64,000 nt of DNA, from NCBI GenBank assembly GCA_964020155.1, contig OZ026553.1:4194009-4258008 (forward strand), written 5' to 3'. Made by a program: the position numbers and the translations under genes. Shown piece after piece: positions 1 to 11,199 of the stretch (positions are counted from its first letter, which is position 1; the number at the start of each line of letters is the position of its first letter). The notes beneath the pieces were generated by a model, which was not told the DNA's origin, did not search any database, and saw only the letters and a list, made by a program, of their open reading frames with translations. This DNA comes from Chondrilla cf. caribensis (Eukaryota; Porifera; Demospongiae; Chondrillida; Chondrillidae).

Positions 1-120
1 AATACCATCACAGAGAAGAATCACACATCTGCATGAAGCTATACAATACTGACTACTTACATGGCTGATAAGCAGATCCCAGAGCTCAGTAGCTCTCTTT
101 ATAGCAACTGGTAGCATGTG
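1..120 (-). pseudogene. Broken copy of the cysteine-rich secreted peptide family (promoter and intron only)
   Basis: On the minus strand the family intron, beginning with the donor GTAAGTAGTCAGTATTG, occupies positions 60 down to 1. The family promoter segment with a TATA-like CTATAAAGAGAGCTACTG lies near 80-110. The signal-peptide exon that should separate them is reduced to about 15 bases, so the copy cannot make a precursor. Exon 2 would lie left of the window and cannot be judged. Confidence 0.75.
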
Positions 121-259
121 TTGTTTATGCTTGCCATACCCCCACGCACATTGATTAATTTACATAGTACACTTATGTATCAACATTACTTAATTTATAT
201 AAACAAATAAAACTGTACACATTGTCAACAAAACATGTGTGCAACATTACCACTTGTTC

Positions 260-510
260 CATGTGTTGTACATACTTATGTAGCCTCGTGTTGTACATAT
301 GTATGTACTATTACGTATACGTAGCCTCATGTTGTACATAATACGTATGTATGTACTATTATGTATACATAGCCTCATGTTGTACGTATGTAGTTCCATG
401 CCGTATATATAAACGTAACCTCATGTACATATATAGCCTCATGTTGAACATGTGTAGCCTCTTGTTGTATGTTGTATGCACCATCCCATGTTGTGTACAT
501 TTTTGTGTTG
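260..510. repeat. Minisatellite based on GTAGCCTCATGTTGTAC
   Basis: About ten imperfect copies of a 20-30 bp unit containing GTAGCCTCATGTTGTACATA follow one another. The same array recurs at about 6680-6870, 25005-25180 and 32730-32830, always on the upstream side of a peptide-gene unit or its remnant, so it belongs to the duplicated unit. Reading frames through it are made only of the repeat and are not genes. Confidence 0.8.
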
Positions 511-821
511 TACATAAAACACTCCGAATAAAGGACACCATGGAAATTACCTCCCTACAAGCTAGTACTTTTTTCACCTCTGAAGTGTGGACAACCTCTC
601 TACTGTTGACAAATTAGCTGGTTCCAATTGTGTCCTTTATAAAGACGCTCCGCTGTATACGTTCACATGTTAAGAGGTGCATGGTCCCAATTCTGATGTT
701 GATAATGTACATTGAGTGATACAGTACAGGAATTCCTGTGACCGGAAGAATTCTATCTCATATCAAGTTTACTGTAAATCGGTTTTATTAGAATCAGACA
801 CTACATGATGTCAGTATTATT

Positions 822-1084
822 CCTGTGTGTGGGTGGGTGGGGGGTGGGTGGTTTAGTACATGTGTGTGTGTGCGAGAGTTGTGTTTGAGTGTAGGTGTGT
901 GTGTAGGAGGGGGTTGGTTGAGTGCATGTGTGTGTGGGGGGTGGTTGGGTGTATGTGTGCCGGGGGTGGTTAGTGGTTGGGTTGACGTGTGTGTGTGGGA
1001 GGAATTGATTTGAGTGTATATGTGTGTGGGGTGGTTGGGTATGTGCGGTAGTTGAGTGTGTGTGTGGGAGTTGAGTGTGTGTGT
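822..1084. repeat. GTGTG/GGTGG-rich low-complexity tract
   Basis: Strand-asymmetric array of GTGTG, GGTGG and GGTTG motifs. A shorter version with the same flanks lies at 7167-7360, showing that 1-2700 and 6480-8790 are copies of one segment. The G-rich strand could form G-quadruplexes. Confidence 0.8.
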
Positions 1085-1304
1085 GCTTGTGAGATTTACA
1101 TCCAACTGCCTTCAGCTATCAAAGCCAAGTAGGGTAACTTAATACATGCATGATTGAATATTTAAAACCTTCAAATGAGACCTCTAACATACACCAACTT
1201 TATGTACTTCTTAGTAGTGTAGTTGTTAGTGAACACACACATCTATGAACAACTGTATTCATATATACAATGAAACACCACACACTAACACATACACACA
1301 TGCA

Positions 1305-1562
1305 TGTGTTACTATGGTAACTGTACTTTCAACCTATCACATACAACACTCCAGAGTAATCCTATCATTCATGCATTCACCAATTATACAGTGTACATAT
1401 ACTTTCGATACAATGCCATTATATTGTCCATTGGGAACTAGTAGTAATAATAAGTGCAATATCACCCATATATAGGATACATTGTAGGAAAAAAAGCTCA
1501 CTTGAGCATAAAGTTCTCCGATGATTCTGGCTAACAATATTTCACTAGCACAATGACCTGGA
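1305..1562 (+). repeat. CA-linked dispersed block, copy 1
   Basis: Starts at TGTTACTATGGTAACTGTAC and ends at CACTAGCACAATGACCTGG, the limits shared by all full copies. It lacks about 16 bases after ACCAATTATA compared with other copies, which shifts any reading frame through it. Function unknown. Confidence 0.8.
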
Positions 1563-1780
1563 ACCACAAAAACAATTGCTATATTTAGTCATGATGCTCG
1601 TTTATGGGATATGCTGTATGTTTCCAGGTTCATAGTGGATGCATGGTATCCTTTACCACCATATCAATGTTATACATACAAGTTGACATGAATGTACATA
1701 AAATATCATGTGGTTAGGGTGTTTTCACCTATCAAGTGTTAGCTAGGAGTTGATGTAATACACACACTATATCCTTTCTT

Positions 1781-2234
1781 TTACATTACAGCTTTGCTCT
1801 CTACCGCTTTCCCTCCTGAAGACAGCGCCGACATTGCTATTTGTACACATTTGCTACCAATCCACCAAACCTGCTTTCCACAGAAGGTCCAATGCTCCCT
1901 GAGATCCCGCCGTAACCACGTTTTTGGCGCCTCTGTACACAGAAATCGGCATGGTTGGAATACACCTCCAAACACTCTTTTCGTCTTGTTCATCTTCAGA
2001 ATCAATGGTTAAGTCTCCTGCATGTGCGCTTACAGAATTTCTTATACTTTGACTTGATCGAGGTTTGAAATAATATATTTTGGTATACTTTGAGGAGGTC
2101 TTCATTCTTCTTGGAAAGAAACTTGTTACGTTGTTAGCTTGGAACGAGCGCCGGATCCATTTCGTACATTTATATGTAGTATAGAGTAAGATTTTACTAG
2201 TTAATATTGGCCTAGATTTGTATAATTGTAACAC
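1781..2234 (-). pseudogene. Relic exon of an unidentified gene, copy 1
   Basis: Minus strand reads a basic stretch followed by an acidic DSEDEQDEKS motif and then GAKNVVTAGSQGALDL. A frameshift between the last motif and the C-terminal part (CGKQVWWIGSKC) breaks this copy. The block recurs at 8028-8400, 28527-28920, 46285-46730 and 53250-53499. The least broken copy is at 28.7 kb. I do not recognise the family. On the opposite strand the segment begins after an excellent acceptor-like tract (CCTTTCTTTTACATTACAG at about 1771-1789), so plus-strand coding cannot be excluded. Confidence 0.4.
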
Positions 2235-2935
2235 AGTAGTCTATTATTATCGAACCCAGCAGGAAAATGGCTTCCTCTAGTTACATCTACGTATCTTTGG
2301 GCCATCCTGTTCCTGGACCATCGACGATGCCCGGGCCCCTTACAATAGAGTATAATATCGCTGAAAGAGAGCAATTAAACTTATTTTCGATTTGAAAACG
2401 AGATCAACGAAGTAACAAAAACTCAAGACCTTTTGGTATAGGGTATAACTTATAAGCTATCGGATTGGATCTTCCCATCTCGACGAAGGACCGGAAGCGG
2501 GCGGAAAATAGGGAACCGAATATTGTTTGATAGAATAGCTCGTGTTGGTAAGTACCCACGAGGGAAATAATCCTGCATGGAGATCCTGTCTTCTACATGT
2601 TCTCAGTAGCAGTGGTGTAAAAATCCCTTGGTGTGTTCTTTTATCAGCAAGTGGTATCAGATTCATGTGTAACTCTCTTTAAATACGCATTCATGCATGT
2701 GTTTGTACACAATATGTACATAGAGTCTGATATCCTTCTGAACACTTGCATTTACTGGTATGAGATGCCTCATGTATACAAATTACACCTAGTGTGCAAG
2801 CTAAGGTGCTTTGAACGGATTCACCAATCACAGTATCTGTCATGTGTCCAACTACGTCTGGTTATGTGCAATCTTGAGTGGGCTGACCACCATTTCTCAT
2901 GACAATCAATGTATACTTGATTACATCAATCAGTA
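2235..2935. repeat. Duplicated flank shared with 8.4-8.8, 13.0-13.3, 29.4-30.1, 47.0-47.7 and 52.3-53.0 kb
   Basis: Contains ATGGCTTCCTCTAGTTACAT, a block ending in AAGGACCGGAAGCGGGCGG, and GCAAGTGGTATCAGATTCAT. The copy at 52.3-53.0 kb is inverted. The CTCTTTAAATACG sequence at about 2677 is the empty version of the TTAA site occupied at 30.1 kb. Short open frames exist on both strands but differ between copies by frameshifts; no gene is supported. Confidence 0.65.
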
Positions 2936-2941
2936 TAGTGC

Positions 2942-3095
2942 ATGATTTATATTAGTAATATGGGTCTATATGTGCATACATACAATAGTACACATATGTA
3001 CATACAATATAGTGCGCATGCATACAATAGTGTGCATACATGCTATATTGTGCATACATACAATAGTATCCATGCTTACTGTAGTGTACATGTGA
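2942..3095. repeat. Minisatellite of CATACATACAATAGTGTG units
   Basis: Seven or so imperfect 16-20 bp units. A diverged copy lies at about 13370-13510, next to the same flanking sequence, as expected for a duplicated unit. Confidence 0.75.
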
Positions 3096-3307
3096 CAAAA
3101 TGCCCACTCGAGCAGAAAGTTCTCCAATGATTCTGACTGGTCTCAAATTTAAGTGATTTGTTGTATGTTTCCTAATTCATAGTAGGTGCATGTTATATGT
3201 ACTTTTTGCCGTACCTACAAGTTGAGATATACATAAGGTCATGTTATGATTACTTGCAAGGTTTCATACTAAAAATATCAAATCAACAAACATTCCTACA
3301 CTTCTCT

Positions 3308-3310
<3 letters not shown>

Positions 3311-3360
<50 letters not shown>

Positions 3361-3471
3361 CACATACGCACACACAACCCCCCACACACATACGCACACA
3401 CACACACACACACAAATGCACATACCCACACACACACGCACACACACACACATGCACATGCACACACACAT

Positions 3472-3522
<51 letters not shown>

Positions 3523-3547
3523 CACGCGTGCGCACACACACACACAC
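3311..3547. repeat. Compound (CA)n microsatellite
   Basis: Long CA array with interspersed TACGCA and TGCA variants, placed directly upstream of a CA-linked block. The many His/Thr or Cys/Val frames here are repeat translations. Confidence 0.95.
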
Positions 3548-3564
3548 TGTGTGTATTATATGTA

Positions 3565-3834
3565 TGTGTTACTATGGTAACTGTACTTTCAACCTATCAC
3601 ATGCAACACTCCATAGTGATCCTATCATTCATGCATTCACCAATTATATACAAAGGAAGGCACACAGTGTACATACACTTCTAATACAACACTATTATAT
3701 TCCCCATAGGGAACTAGTGGTAATAATAATTGCAATGTCACCCTGTCTCAGGACCCGTTGTAGGAAAGAAGCTCACTTGAGCATAAAGTTCTCCGATGAT
3801 TCTGACTATTAATATTTCACTAGCACAATGACCT
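3565..3834 (+). repeat. CA-linked dispersed block, copy 2 (full length)
   Basis: Full-length copy following the (CA)n array. Its minus strand carries an acceptor-like TTTTTGAGGTTTCAG and then an open run of about 30 codons that ends at TGA in most copies. This could be a relic terminal exon, but the whole block is duplicated so openness alone proves little. Confidence 0.8.
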
Positions 3835-5079
3835 GAAACCTCAAAAACAATTGCTGTTTTTGTCATAAGTCTCATTTATGGGATATGTTTTGATTATCAT
3901 CCATATGGTGAAATAAAGCATATGAAACCTGGTGATTATACCTGTACATATTTCATGCTTGTCTTAAATTTCAAAAGTGATTTGTTGTATGTTTCCAAGT
4001 TCACAGTGGATGCATGGTATCCTTTACCACCTTATATATGTGTATATAATGGAATTACCACCATACCAATGTTGTACATATGATTTGACATACATAATAA
4101 TATGTACATACAGTGGAATGCCATGTAGTGAGGGTGGTTTTCATCTGTTAAGAGTAAGGAGTTGATGTTGTACACGGGAATCATGGTCCTCACACTCACA
4201 TCTCCTTTTACACAACACCCCACACAGTCAGTATACATGTACTGTGTATGAGACAAGTCGATTAGCCAAAGACAGACAATCTTGATATTAGCTGTTATAT
4301 AGAGACTGTAGTCAACCCAAATAATTGCTAAATATATTGCTTTCCCTTCCACAAAGGTAACCCTTACAGGCCTGCAGGTAAGAGTGGAGTGTAGAGTTTA
4401 TGCAATACCCCAACCCCCCTCCCTTCCTCAAATAGATCTTGAATTCCAACCTTTTCCTAATAATTCTATGTCTTGCATATATCGAAGGCCAAAAGCTGAG
4501 TATTCCAGAATTCCACCACTCTGTGCTACACTACGTTTGAATTGTATTCTTTGTTACGTAAATTGGACTCTTCGGTCTCCTATAAAGATCTGCCCACAGT
4601 AATTATATAATTTCTCATTCTCATATTGTACATTTCTTCATAGGTGACCTGACTACTTTACTTATCCGCAGTGTGTGCACCATTATACCCTATTTACTAG
4701 CTGTCTTAAACTTTCATGCACTCGATCGAATCAGACATCATTGTGATTAAATGATTAATAGCTCTTGGCAATCAACACCATAATTATAAGTAAGTAAGTA
4801 TAATTTCCTATTATAAGCAGCTACAAAACTGAAGAAGCTACACTACAAGTCTGGGCTAAATAGTTATTCTTAGATGAAGTTTATTTGATATTACTATGCT
4901 ATTGTTTGCTGCTAGCAGTTAATCTGCATGATGTAATTGTCAGTTCCAAGAGCAGTCCGACATCAGTTATTTTTCCCCCCCCCACCAGATACTACAGGGA
5001 GAAAATTAAATTTTACAGAGTGTGAATCATTGGGAAGTTTGAATTGTGTAACAGACTCCACATGTGTACTGAGAATATC
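3835..5079. other. 3' flank of the peptide gene unit, with a relic exon
   Basis: Shared with 35.8-36.9, 39.1-40.3, 51.1-51.7 and, inverted, 42.15-43.4 kb. On the minus strand at about 4150-4245 there is an exon-like segment (GDVSVRTMIPVYNINS) preceded by an acceptor-like TCATACACAG; its donor is mutated here (ACAGATGAAA). The rest is AT-rich with no gene I can support. Confidence 0.5.
4880..4885 (-). terminator. Poly(A) signal AATAAA of the gene at 5081-5379
   Basis: AATAAA on the minus strand about 200 bases beyond the stop codon, in sequence conserved in the 40.2 kb copy; the 51.6 kb copy has AACAAA. It implies a transcript of only about 0.5 kb after splicing. Confidence 0.5.
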
Positions 5080-5080
5080 C

Positions 5081-5379
5081 TCACCAGTTCCTGCATGGTA
5101 CACCATTACCCTGTTCAGAAGCATAACGTTGGACCGGTTCACAACACCCAAACTCCTCAACCCTAGAAGGTCCTTCACAATCTCTCTGAAAGTAGCATTT
5201 AACTAAAAAAAGAGTAAGTTAGCATCTTAGTCATCTTGGCTGTTATTTAACCATCACAGAGAAGAATCACACATCAGCATGAAACTATACAATACTGACT
5301 ACTTACATGGAAAAGCCTGAGCCTGATAAGCAATGGCTCCAAGAACCAACAGAACCAAGAGGACTCCTTTTCCAAACAT
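5081..5379 (-). CDS. Secreted cysteine-rich peptide precursor, copy A (NW class)
   Basis: Two-exon gene. Exon 1 is 5379-5307 and encodes 24 residues: a classic signal peptide (start MFGKG, hydrophobic VLLVLLVLGAIA core, AYQAQA before the likely cleavage site). A 104-bp GT-AG intron (5306-5203; GTAAGT donor, T-run plus AG acceptor) splits a codon after its first base. Exon 2 is 5202-5081 and ends at TGA. The 64-residue precursor should yield a mature peptide of about 40 residues with cysteines spaced C-x5-C-x10-CC-x15-C, then RNW and stop. There are five cysteines, so one may be free or pair with another chain. The Cys-Glu-Gly after the second cysteine recurs as C-[QER]-G in all copies. The start is the only ATG between the promoter and the hydrophobic core. 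Function unknown; defence peptide, signal or egg/matrix component are all possible. Confidence 0.78.
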
Positions 5380-5477
5380 TTCAGATCACCTCGAATTATT
5401 GAATCAAACGAGATTGTCACAGTTGTTCCCACCAAAGAACCCACAGAATGAATGAACAAGTGGAGCTCTGTAGCTCT

Positions 5478-5485
5478 CTTTTATG
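5478..5485 (-). promoter_or_regulatory. TATA-like box of copy A
   Basis: Minus strand reads CATAAAAG, one base from the TATAAAAG found at the same place in other copies, about 100 bases upstream of the ATG. It is followed by the conserved GAGCTACAGAGCTCCACTTG. A start about 30 bases downstream would leave a 5' leader of roughly 70 bases. Confidence 0.55.
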
Positions 5486-5639
5486 GCTACTGGTAGCATG
5501 TGATATTCATGCTCGTCTTACGCCCACACACATTAATTTGTGCAGAACACTTATTATTTTCACTCAATTCACCCAAATAAAGGGAATATTTGTAGCTGAA
5601 ACTGCATTTGTACAACTAACTAAAAGTACATGTGTTCTA

Positions 5640-6180
5640 TAAACAAATGCTATACAACAAACAATTTGAAACCAATAAAACCATTATGATGCATGTAATA
5701 TATGCAACAAAACAAACTGCTTAACTTAGCTACTGGTAAAATGTGATATTCATGCTCATTGTACGCCCACACACATCCACTAATTACGAATTTACTTAAT
5801 TTATCCAAATATAGGGGATATTTGGATCTAAAACGGCATGTATACATGCACAACAACAAACTGTGTCGAGTAAACAAACTGTATACTACAAACAAGCCAT
5901 ACGTATGCTCCAAGCAAACTGCATACAACAACAAACTGTATACCACAAAGAATGTGTACAACAGCAGTGTTCAACATCACTGGTAATTAATTGCAAAGGT
6001 TTCATACCGACAATTAGCAAACAACAAAACAAGCGAATTGGATACAACAAGAAACAAATAACAAAACAAACAGTAATGCACTTCTCCGAAATTAATTACA
6101 AAAGTTTGTTCACTGACACTAGTACTGTATGCATGTACAATGCCGACAATTAGCAAGAACACCTTTATAATTAGTATTAT
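5640..6180. promoter_or_regulatory. Duplicated 5' flank with AAACAAAC motifs
   Basis: Contains GAGTAAACAAACTG and several AACAAACTG repeats spaced 20-40 bases apart. The same cluster lies upstream of the units at 9.6, 27.3, 34.05 and 41.66 kb. GTAAACA fits the forkhead (FOX) consensus, so a distal regulatory element is possible, but simple repeat origin is equally possible. Confidence 0.3.
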
Positions 6181-6296
6181 AGTATTATTTACATACTCAA
6201 TATGCATGTCATGACTGGAAACCATAACACATACATCACACACACACACACACACACAACACACACACACACACAGCATGTGTACCGAGAATATTC

Positions 6297-6556
6297 CCAC
6301 CAGGTCTCACAACTTACTTCCTGCCATGAAAGAATATGTTGGTTTAGTTGACAACACCCTTCCAGATCAATCCTAAAAGGTCCTCGACAATTTCGGCTCA
6401 TTGTAACATCAAACTAAAAGTAATATGTATCCGCATCTTATTTATGTTATGTTTGTTGTTCAATAGATATATGTAACCATCACAGAGGAGAATCACACAT
6501 CTGCATGAAGCTATACAATATTGACTACTTACATGGCCAAGCCTGAGCCTGATAAG
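6297..6556 (-). pseudogene. Broken copy B of the cysteine-rich peptide family
   Basis: Intron 6532-6414 with good GT and AG ends is kept. Exon 1 is cut to its last 24 bases (6556-6533), so the start codon and most of the signal peptide are gone, as is the promoter. Exon 2 (6413-6297) has an extra base between the first and second cysteine codons. Its terminal TGA has become TGG, so the frame reads into the adjoining CA repeat. The CC pair and the final C-E-T-W are still visible. Confidence 0.8.
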
Positions 6557-6679
6557 CTGTGCTCGTCTTACACCCACGCACATTGATTAATTGCTCAACA
6601 CTTATTAACTTTACTTAATTTAAATAAACGAACTGTGCACATTGTCAACAAAAATGTGTGCAACATCACCACCACTGCA

Positions 6680-6870
6680 CTACTTATGTAGCCTCATGTA
6701 GTACATATGTATGCACTATTATGTAAAAGTAGGCTCATGTTGTACGTATGTATGTAGTCCCATGCTGTACATACAAACGTAACCTCATGTACATATATAG
6801 CCTCATGTTGTACATGTGTAGCCTCTTGCTGTATGTTGTACATACCTTCCCATGTTGTGTACATTTTTTG
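6680..6870. repeat. GTAGCCTCATG minisatellite, second copy
   Basis: Matches the array at 260-510 with a few units fewer, flanked on both sides by the same sequence as the first copy. Confidence 0.75.
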
Positions 6871-7166
6871 TTGTACATAAAATGGAACATCTATTAAAGG
6901 ACACTCCAAATAAAGGACAACATGGAAATTTCCTCCCTACAAGCTAGTACTTTTCCATCTCTTAAGTGTGGGCTCTCTGACGGCTCCACTGTATACACTC
7001 ACATGTTAAGAGGTGCACGGTCCCAATGCTGATGTTGATATACTGCACAGTGAGTGATACAGTACAGGAATTCTTGTGACTGGAAAAATCCTTAGGCTAT
7101 TTCATATCAAGTTTATTGTAAATTGATTTTATTTGAATCAGACACTACATGATGCCAGTGTCATTC

Positions 7167-7360
7167 CTGTGTGTGTGGGGTGGGTTGGTGGTTTAGTGTA
7201 TATGTGTGTGGGAGAGTTGTGTTTGAGTGTAGGTGTGTGTGTAGGAGGGGGGATGGTTGAGTGTGTGTGGGGGGTGGTTGGGTGTACACGTACGTGTGGG
7301 GGAGTTGATTTGAGTGTATGGGGTGGTTGGGTGTGTGTGTTGTAGTAGAGTGTGTGTGTA
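7167..7360. repeat. GTGTG/GGTGG tract, second copy
   Basis: Shorter homologue of 822-1084. The preceding GACACTACATGATG and following GAGATGTACATCCAACTGCC flanks match the first copy. Confidence 0.8.
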
Positions 7361-7534
7361 CTTACGAGATGTACATCCAACTGCCTGCAGCTAGCAAAGC
7401 CAAGTAAAATAAATACATGTATGATTGAATAAAACCCGGCTTCGAATGAGACCTCTAACACCAACTTACATGTACTTCTTAGTGAGCACACACATCTATA
7501 AACAACTGTATTCATATAATATGTACAATGAAAC

Positions 7535-7535
7535 A

Positions 7536-7590
<55 letters not shown>

Positions 7591-7602
7591 CACACACACA
7601 GA
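7535..7602. repeat. (CA)n microsatellite
   Basis: Array within ATGAAACACCACA...CATGCACACACA. At the corresponding site near 1270 the first copy has only ACCACACACTAACACATACA, so the array expanded after duplication. Confidence 0.95.
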
Positions 7603-7631
7603 GATGCATACACACATTGTTGTGTACATAT

Positions 7632-7793
7632 GCATGTGTTATTATTGCTATTATATTGTTCATTGGGAACTAGTAGTAATAATAATTGCAATGTCACCCT
7701 CTCTCAGGACCCATTGTAGGAAAGAAGCTCACTTGAGCATAAAGTTCTCCGATGATTCTGGCTAACAATATTTCACTAGCACAATGACCTGGA
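7632..7793 (+). repeat. CA-linked block, copy 3 (internally deleted)
   Basis: Retains the first bases (ATGCATGTGTTA) and the 3' half from ATTGTTCATTGGGAACTAGT onward; about 110 bases between are missing. Confidence 0.75.
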
Positions 7794-8027
7794 ACCACAA
7801 AAACAATTGCTATATTTAGTCATGGTGCTCTTTTATGGGATATGCTGTATGTTTCCAAGTTCACAGTGGCCGCATGGTATCCTTTACCATCACAATGTAT
7901 ATATATCAATGTTTACATACAAGTTGACATGAATGTACACAGAATGAAATATCATGTGGTTGGGGTGTTTTTCACCTATTAAGTGTGGGCTAGGAGTTGA
8001 TGTAATACACACACTATATCCTTTCTT

Positions 8028-8400
8028 TTACATTACAGCTTTGTTCTCTACCGCTTTCCCTCCTGACGACAGAGCCGACATTGCTTTTTGTACACATTTG
8101 CTACCAATCCACCAAACCTGTTTTCCACAGAAGGTCCAACACTCCCTGAGATCCCGCCGTAACCACGTTTTTGGCGTCTCTGTACACATCAGAAATCGGG
8201 ATGGTTGGAATCCACTTCCAAACACTCATTTCGTCTTGTTAATCTTCAGAATCAATGGTTAAGTCTCATGCATGTGCGCTTACAGAATTTCTTGTACTTT
8301 GACTTGATCGAGGTTTGAAAAAATGATCTGGAATACTTTGAGGAGGTCTTCATTCTTCTTGGAAAGGAACTTGCTACGTCGTTAGCTTGGAAGTGACGCC
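8028..8400 (-). pseudogene. Relic exon of the unidentified GSQG gene, copy 2
   Basis: Homologous to 1781-2234, including the acceptor-like ACATTACAG at about 8030. The minus-strand frame is interrupted several times. Confidence 0.4.
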
Positions 8401-8885
8401 GGATCCATTTTGTACATTTATACGTAGTAGAGTATGATTTTTACTAGTTAATATTGGCCTAGAATTGTATAATTGTAACACAGTATTATTATGGAACCCA
8501 GCATGAAAATGGCTTCCTCTAGTATCATCATAATAGACTCTAAACCCTACATCTACGTATCTATGGGCCATCCTGTTCCTGGACCATCAAAGATACCCGG
8601 ACCCCTTCCAATAGAGTATAATTTCGCTGGAAGAGAGCAATTAAACTTGAAAACGAGATCAACGAAGTAGCAAAAACTCAAGACCTTTTGGTATAGGGTA
8701 GTAATAAGTTATCGGATCGGATCTTCCCATCTTGATGAAGGACCAGAAGCGGGCAGAAAATAGATGACCGAATATTGTTTGTGATGATTGTGACTGGTCT
8801 CAAATTCAAGCGATTCGTTGTATGTTTCCAAGTTCATAGTAGGTGCATGTTGTATATATCTTACTAACCCACAACCCCCTCCCCC

Positions 8886-8962
8886 CACACACATGCACAG
8901 ACCCACACACAACCCCACGCACGCACACACACACACACACGCACATATCCACACACGCACAT

Positions 8963-9013
<51 letters not shown>

Positions 9014-9180
9014 CACATACCCACACACAACCCCCACACACGCACACACACGCACATACCCACACACAACCCCCTCCACACACATACACACATGCACATG
9101 CACACACACACACACACACACACACACCATGCACACACACGCACACGCACGCACACACGCATGCAAGCACACACACACTG
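8886..9180. repeat. Compound CA/CCCACACAC microsatellite
   Basis: CA repeats mixed with CCCCACACA, ATACCCACACACAACC and CGCACACG variants. It closely resembles the compound array at 3311-3547 and has the same right flank. Confidence 0.95.
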
Positions 9181-9188
9181 TGTGTGTA

Positions 9189-9294
9189 CATGTGTTACTA
9201 TGGTAACTGTACTTTCAACCTATCACATGCAACACTCCAGAGTGATCCTATCATTCATGCATTCACCAATTATATACAAAGGAAGGCACACAGG
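9189..9294 (+). repeat. CA-linked block, copy 4 (5' half)
   Basis: Runs from TGTTACTATGGTAAC to AAGGAAGGCACACAG and then joins directly to a truncated peptide-gene exon 1 at about 9297. This is a deletion junction that removed the rest of the block, exon 2 and the intron. Confidence 0.85.
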
Positions 9295-9296
9295 GT

Positions 9297-9480
9297 ACAA
9301 CAGAACCAAGAGGACTCCTTTTCAGAACATTTCAGATCACCTCAAAGATCAGACAAGACTGTCACAGTTGTTCCCACCAAGGAACTCACAGAATGAATGA
9401 ACAAGTGGAGCTCTGTAGCTCTCTTTTATAGCAACTGATAGCATGTGATATTCATGCTCGTCATACGCCCACGCACGTTG
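9297..9480 (-). pseudogene. Broken copy C of the cysteine-rich peptide family
   Basis: Only promoter, leader and the first 34 bases of exon 1 remain. The start codon at 9330-9328 is followed by TTC and then TGA, so translation would stop at once. A perfect TATAAAAGAG on the minus strand (9430-9421) is kept. Confidence 0.8.
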
Positions 9481-10002
9481 ATTGTGCAGAACACTTATTA
9501 ATTTCACTCAATTCACCCAAATAAAGGGAATATTTGCAGCTAAAACTGCATTTGTACAACTAACTAAATGTACATGTGTTCTATAAACAAATGCTCTAAT
9601 AAATATATAAATAAAACTGCATGTATACATGTACAGCAACATAATGTGTTGAGTAAACAAACTGTATACTACAAACAAGCCATACGTATGCTCAGAGCAA
9701 ACTGCATGCAACAACAAACTGTACACCACGAAGAATGTGTACAACAACAGTGTTCAACATCACTGGTAATTAATTGCAATTAAAGTTTTCATACCGACAA
9801 TTAGCAAATAACAAACAAACAGTCATACGCTTCTCCAATATTGATTACAAAAGTGTAATTCCATTAAACATATATAACATAAATACTGTATGTGCAATGA
9901 ATATCAAATCTGTGTTAAATACCTGATGTGAACATTTTTATAATTAGTATTATTTACATACTCAATATGCATGTCATGATGTGAAACCATAACACATACA
10001 TT

Positions 10003-10069
10003 CATACACACACACACATACACACACACCCACACATACACACACCATACACGCACATGCACACACACA

Positions 10070-10142
<73 letters not shown>
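10003..10142. repeat. (CA)n microsatellite
   Basis: Long CA array with ATAC and CACCC interruptions, followed by a sharp transition at AGCACCTACAGAAC to unrelated sequence. Confidence 0.95.
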
Positions 10143-10179
10143 CACCTACAGAACACACGCACTGCTATCATAGAGTGTG

Positions 10180-11098
10180 ATAGCACTCTATATGTAGGGA
10201 TGATGCGAAAAAAACATGGCGGCTCTATATCACGCATACATTACTGATTCGCAAATAAATCGTTTACGAAGGTTAGGTTAGTTTAGGTATACTTATTTAG
10301 ACTGGGGGGGGGGGGGGGGGGGCACTATATAGCCCAGAGGGCTACTATTAAGGCTCCCAGTAAAAGAACACAGATAAACATGTACAAACTGAATTAGAAA
10401 AGTAATTGATAAATAAATAAGTGAATATAGTATAAGTAATATGTTAAAGGTGGGGAAAAATATATATAAATATATAATATGTACAATATATAAATGATTG
10501 AAACAATACATTACTAAGATATTTATTACATTGATTATTAATACATAAATAAAGCAGACACTTAAGACAAGTAAAATAGAATAACATGCAACAATAATAT
10601 AACAATAAGTACAACAATATGCAGCAACACACAGAGATAAGGTACGCAAAAGCTAGTTGATGTTACAAAAATATGTGCATGCATGAGTAGTAGATGTATC
10701 CAGGGACTGTGATAACGTGGCCTCAGTGGGGAGACAATTCCATGTCTTGGGACCAAAGAATGCGAATGAACAGGTATTAAGCCCGTGCTAACATTTAAAT
10801 GTCGTTCTCGGCTGATTTTAGATGTAAGATTACTACTAACAAGTGGAGAAAAACAGGTTTAAGTGTCAAACTGGCGAAAGGTCAAAAATATTAAAGGTCA
10901 AATAGTCGGATTCTTATTTTTAGATGGAGCTACCGAAGTTTTGCCTAGAGTTTCATATGAACAATTTCAATTTTATAGCGCAGAGCGCCCTTCCTACTGT
11001 ACATTGTACTACATATGGCAATTACGGCATTACCGGCACTATACGGCGACTGCCTCATAGTAATACGCCATCTTATTCAATTAAGAATATTCGCTTAC
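10180..11098. other. Repeat-like region with a run of 19 G
   Basis: After the CA array comes AT-rich sequence. A 19-G tract at 10304-10322 is followed by GCCCAGAGGGCTACTATTAA. A related start (TTATTTATACTTGGATGGCC, then GCCCATCAGGCTACTATATT) occurs at 30930 and 47915, pointing to a dispersed element. No gene recognised. A candidate open frame at 10924-11223 overlaps the tRNA-like head and is not supported. Confidence 0.4.
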
Positions 11099-11099
11099 T

Positions 11100-11195
11100 T
11101 CATAACAACGACTCGCAATGGCTCAGTGAGCAGATGACAGGTTTTATAGCGAGTTTGGTTGGTTCAAATCCCCGAGAAGGCAATTTTTTATTTTT
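11100..11195 (+). repeat. tRNA-like sequence, probable SINE head
   Basis: Has an A-box-like TGGCTCAGTGAG (11119-11130) and a B box GGTTCAAATCC (11161-11171) at tRNA-like spacing, with T-runs from about 11184 that could stop RNA polymerase III. It does not fold into an obvious complete cloverleaf, so I prefer a tRNA-derived SINE or tRNA pseudogene over a working tRNA. Confidence 0.45.
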
Positions 11196-11199
11196 TATT

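Noticed and set aside
794..1105. Thr/His/Pro-rich frames on the minus strand of the GTGTG/GGTGG tract
   Set aside because: Low-complexity translation; the second copy at 7.2 kb differs by indels that shift frames freely.
3197..3684. Long His/Thr-rich or Cys/Val-rich open frames in CA arrays, here and at about 8.8-9.4, 25.4, 34.5, 43.8 and 60.0 kb
   Set aside because: They are translations of (CA)n or (GT)n; frame length follows array length and there are no independent coding features.
5081..5379. Assignment of the peptides to defensins, knottins or a known toxin family
   Set aside because: The cysteine count is odd and the spacing does not match the six- or eight-cysteine frameworks of those families; function left open.
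11100..11195. Functional tRNA gene
   Set aside because: A and B boxes are recognisable, but acceptor and anticodon stems do not form convincingly; SINE or pseudogene preferred.
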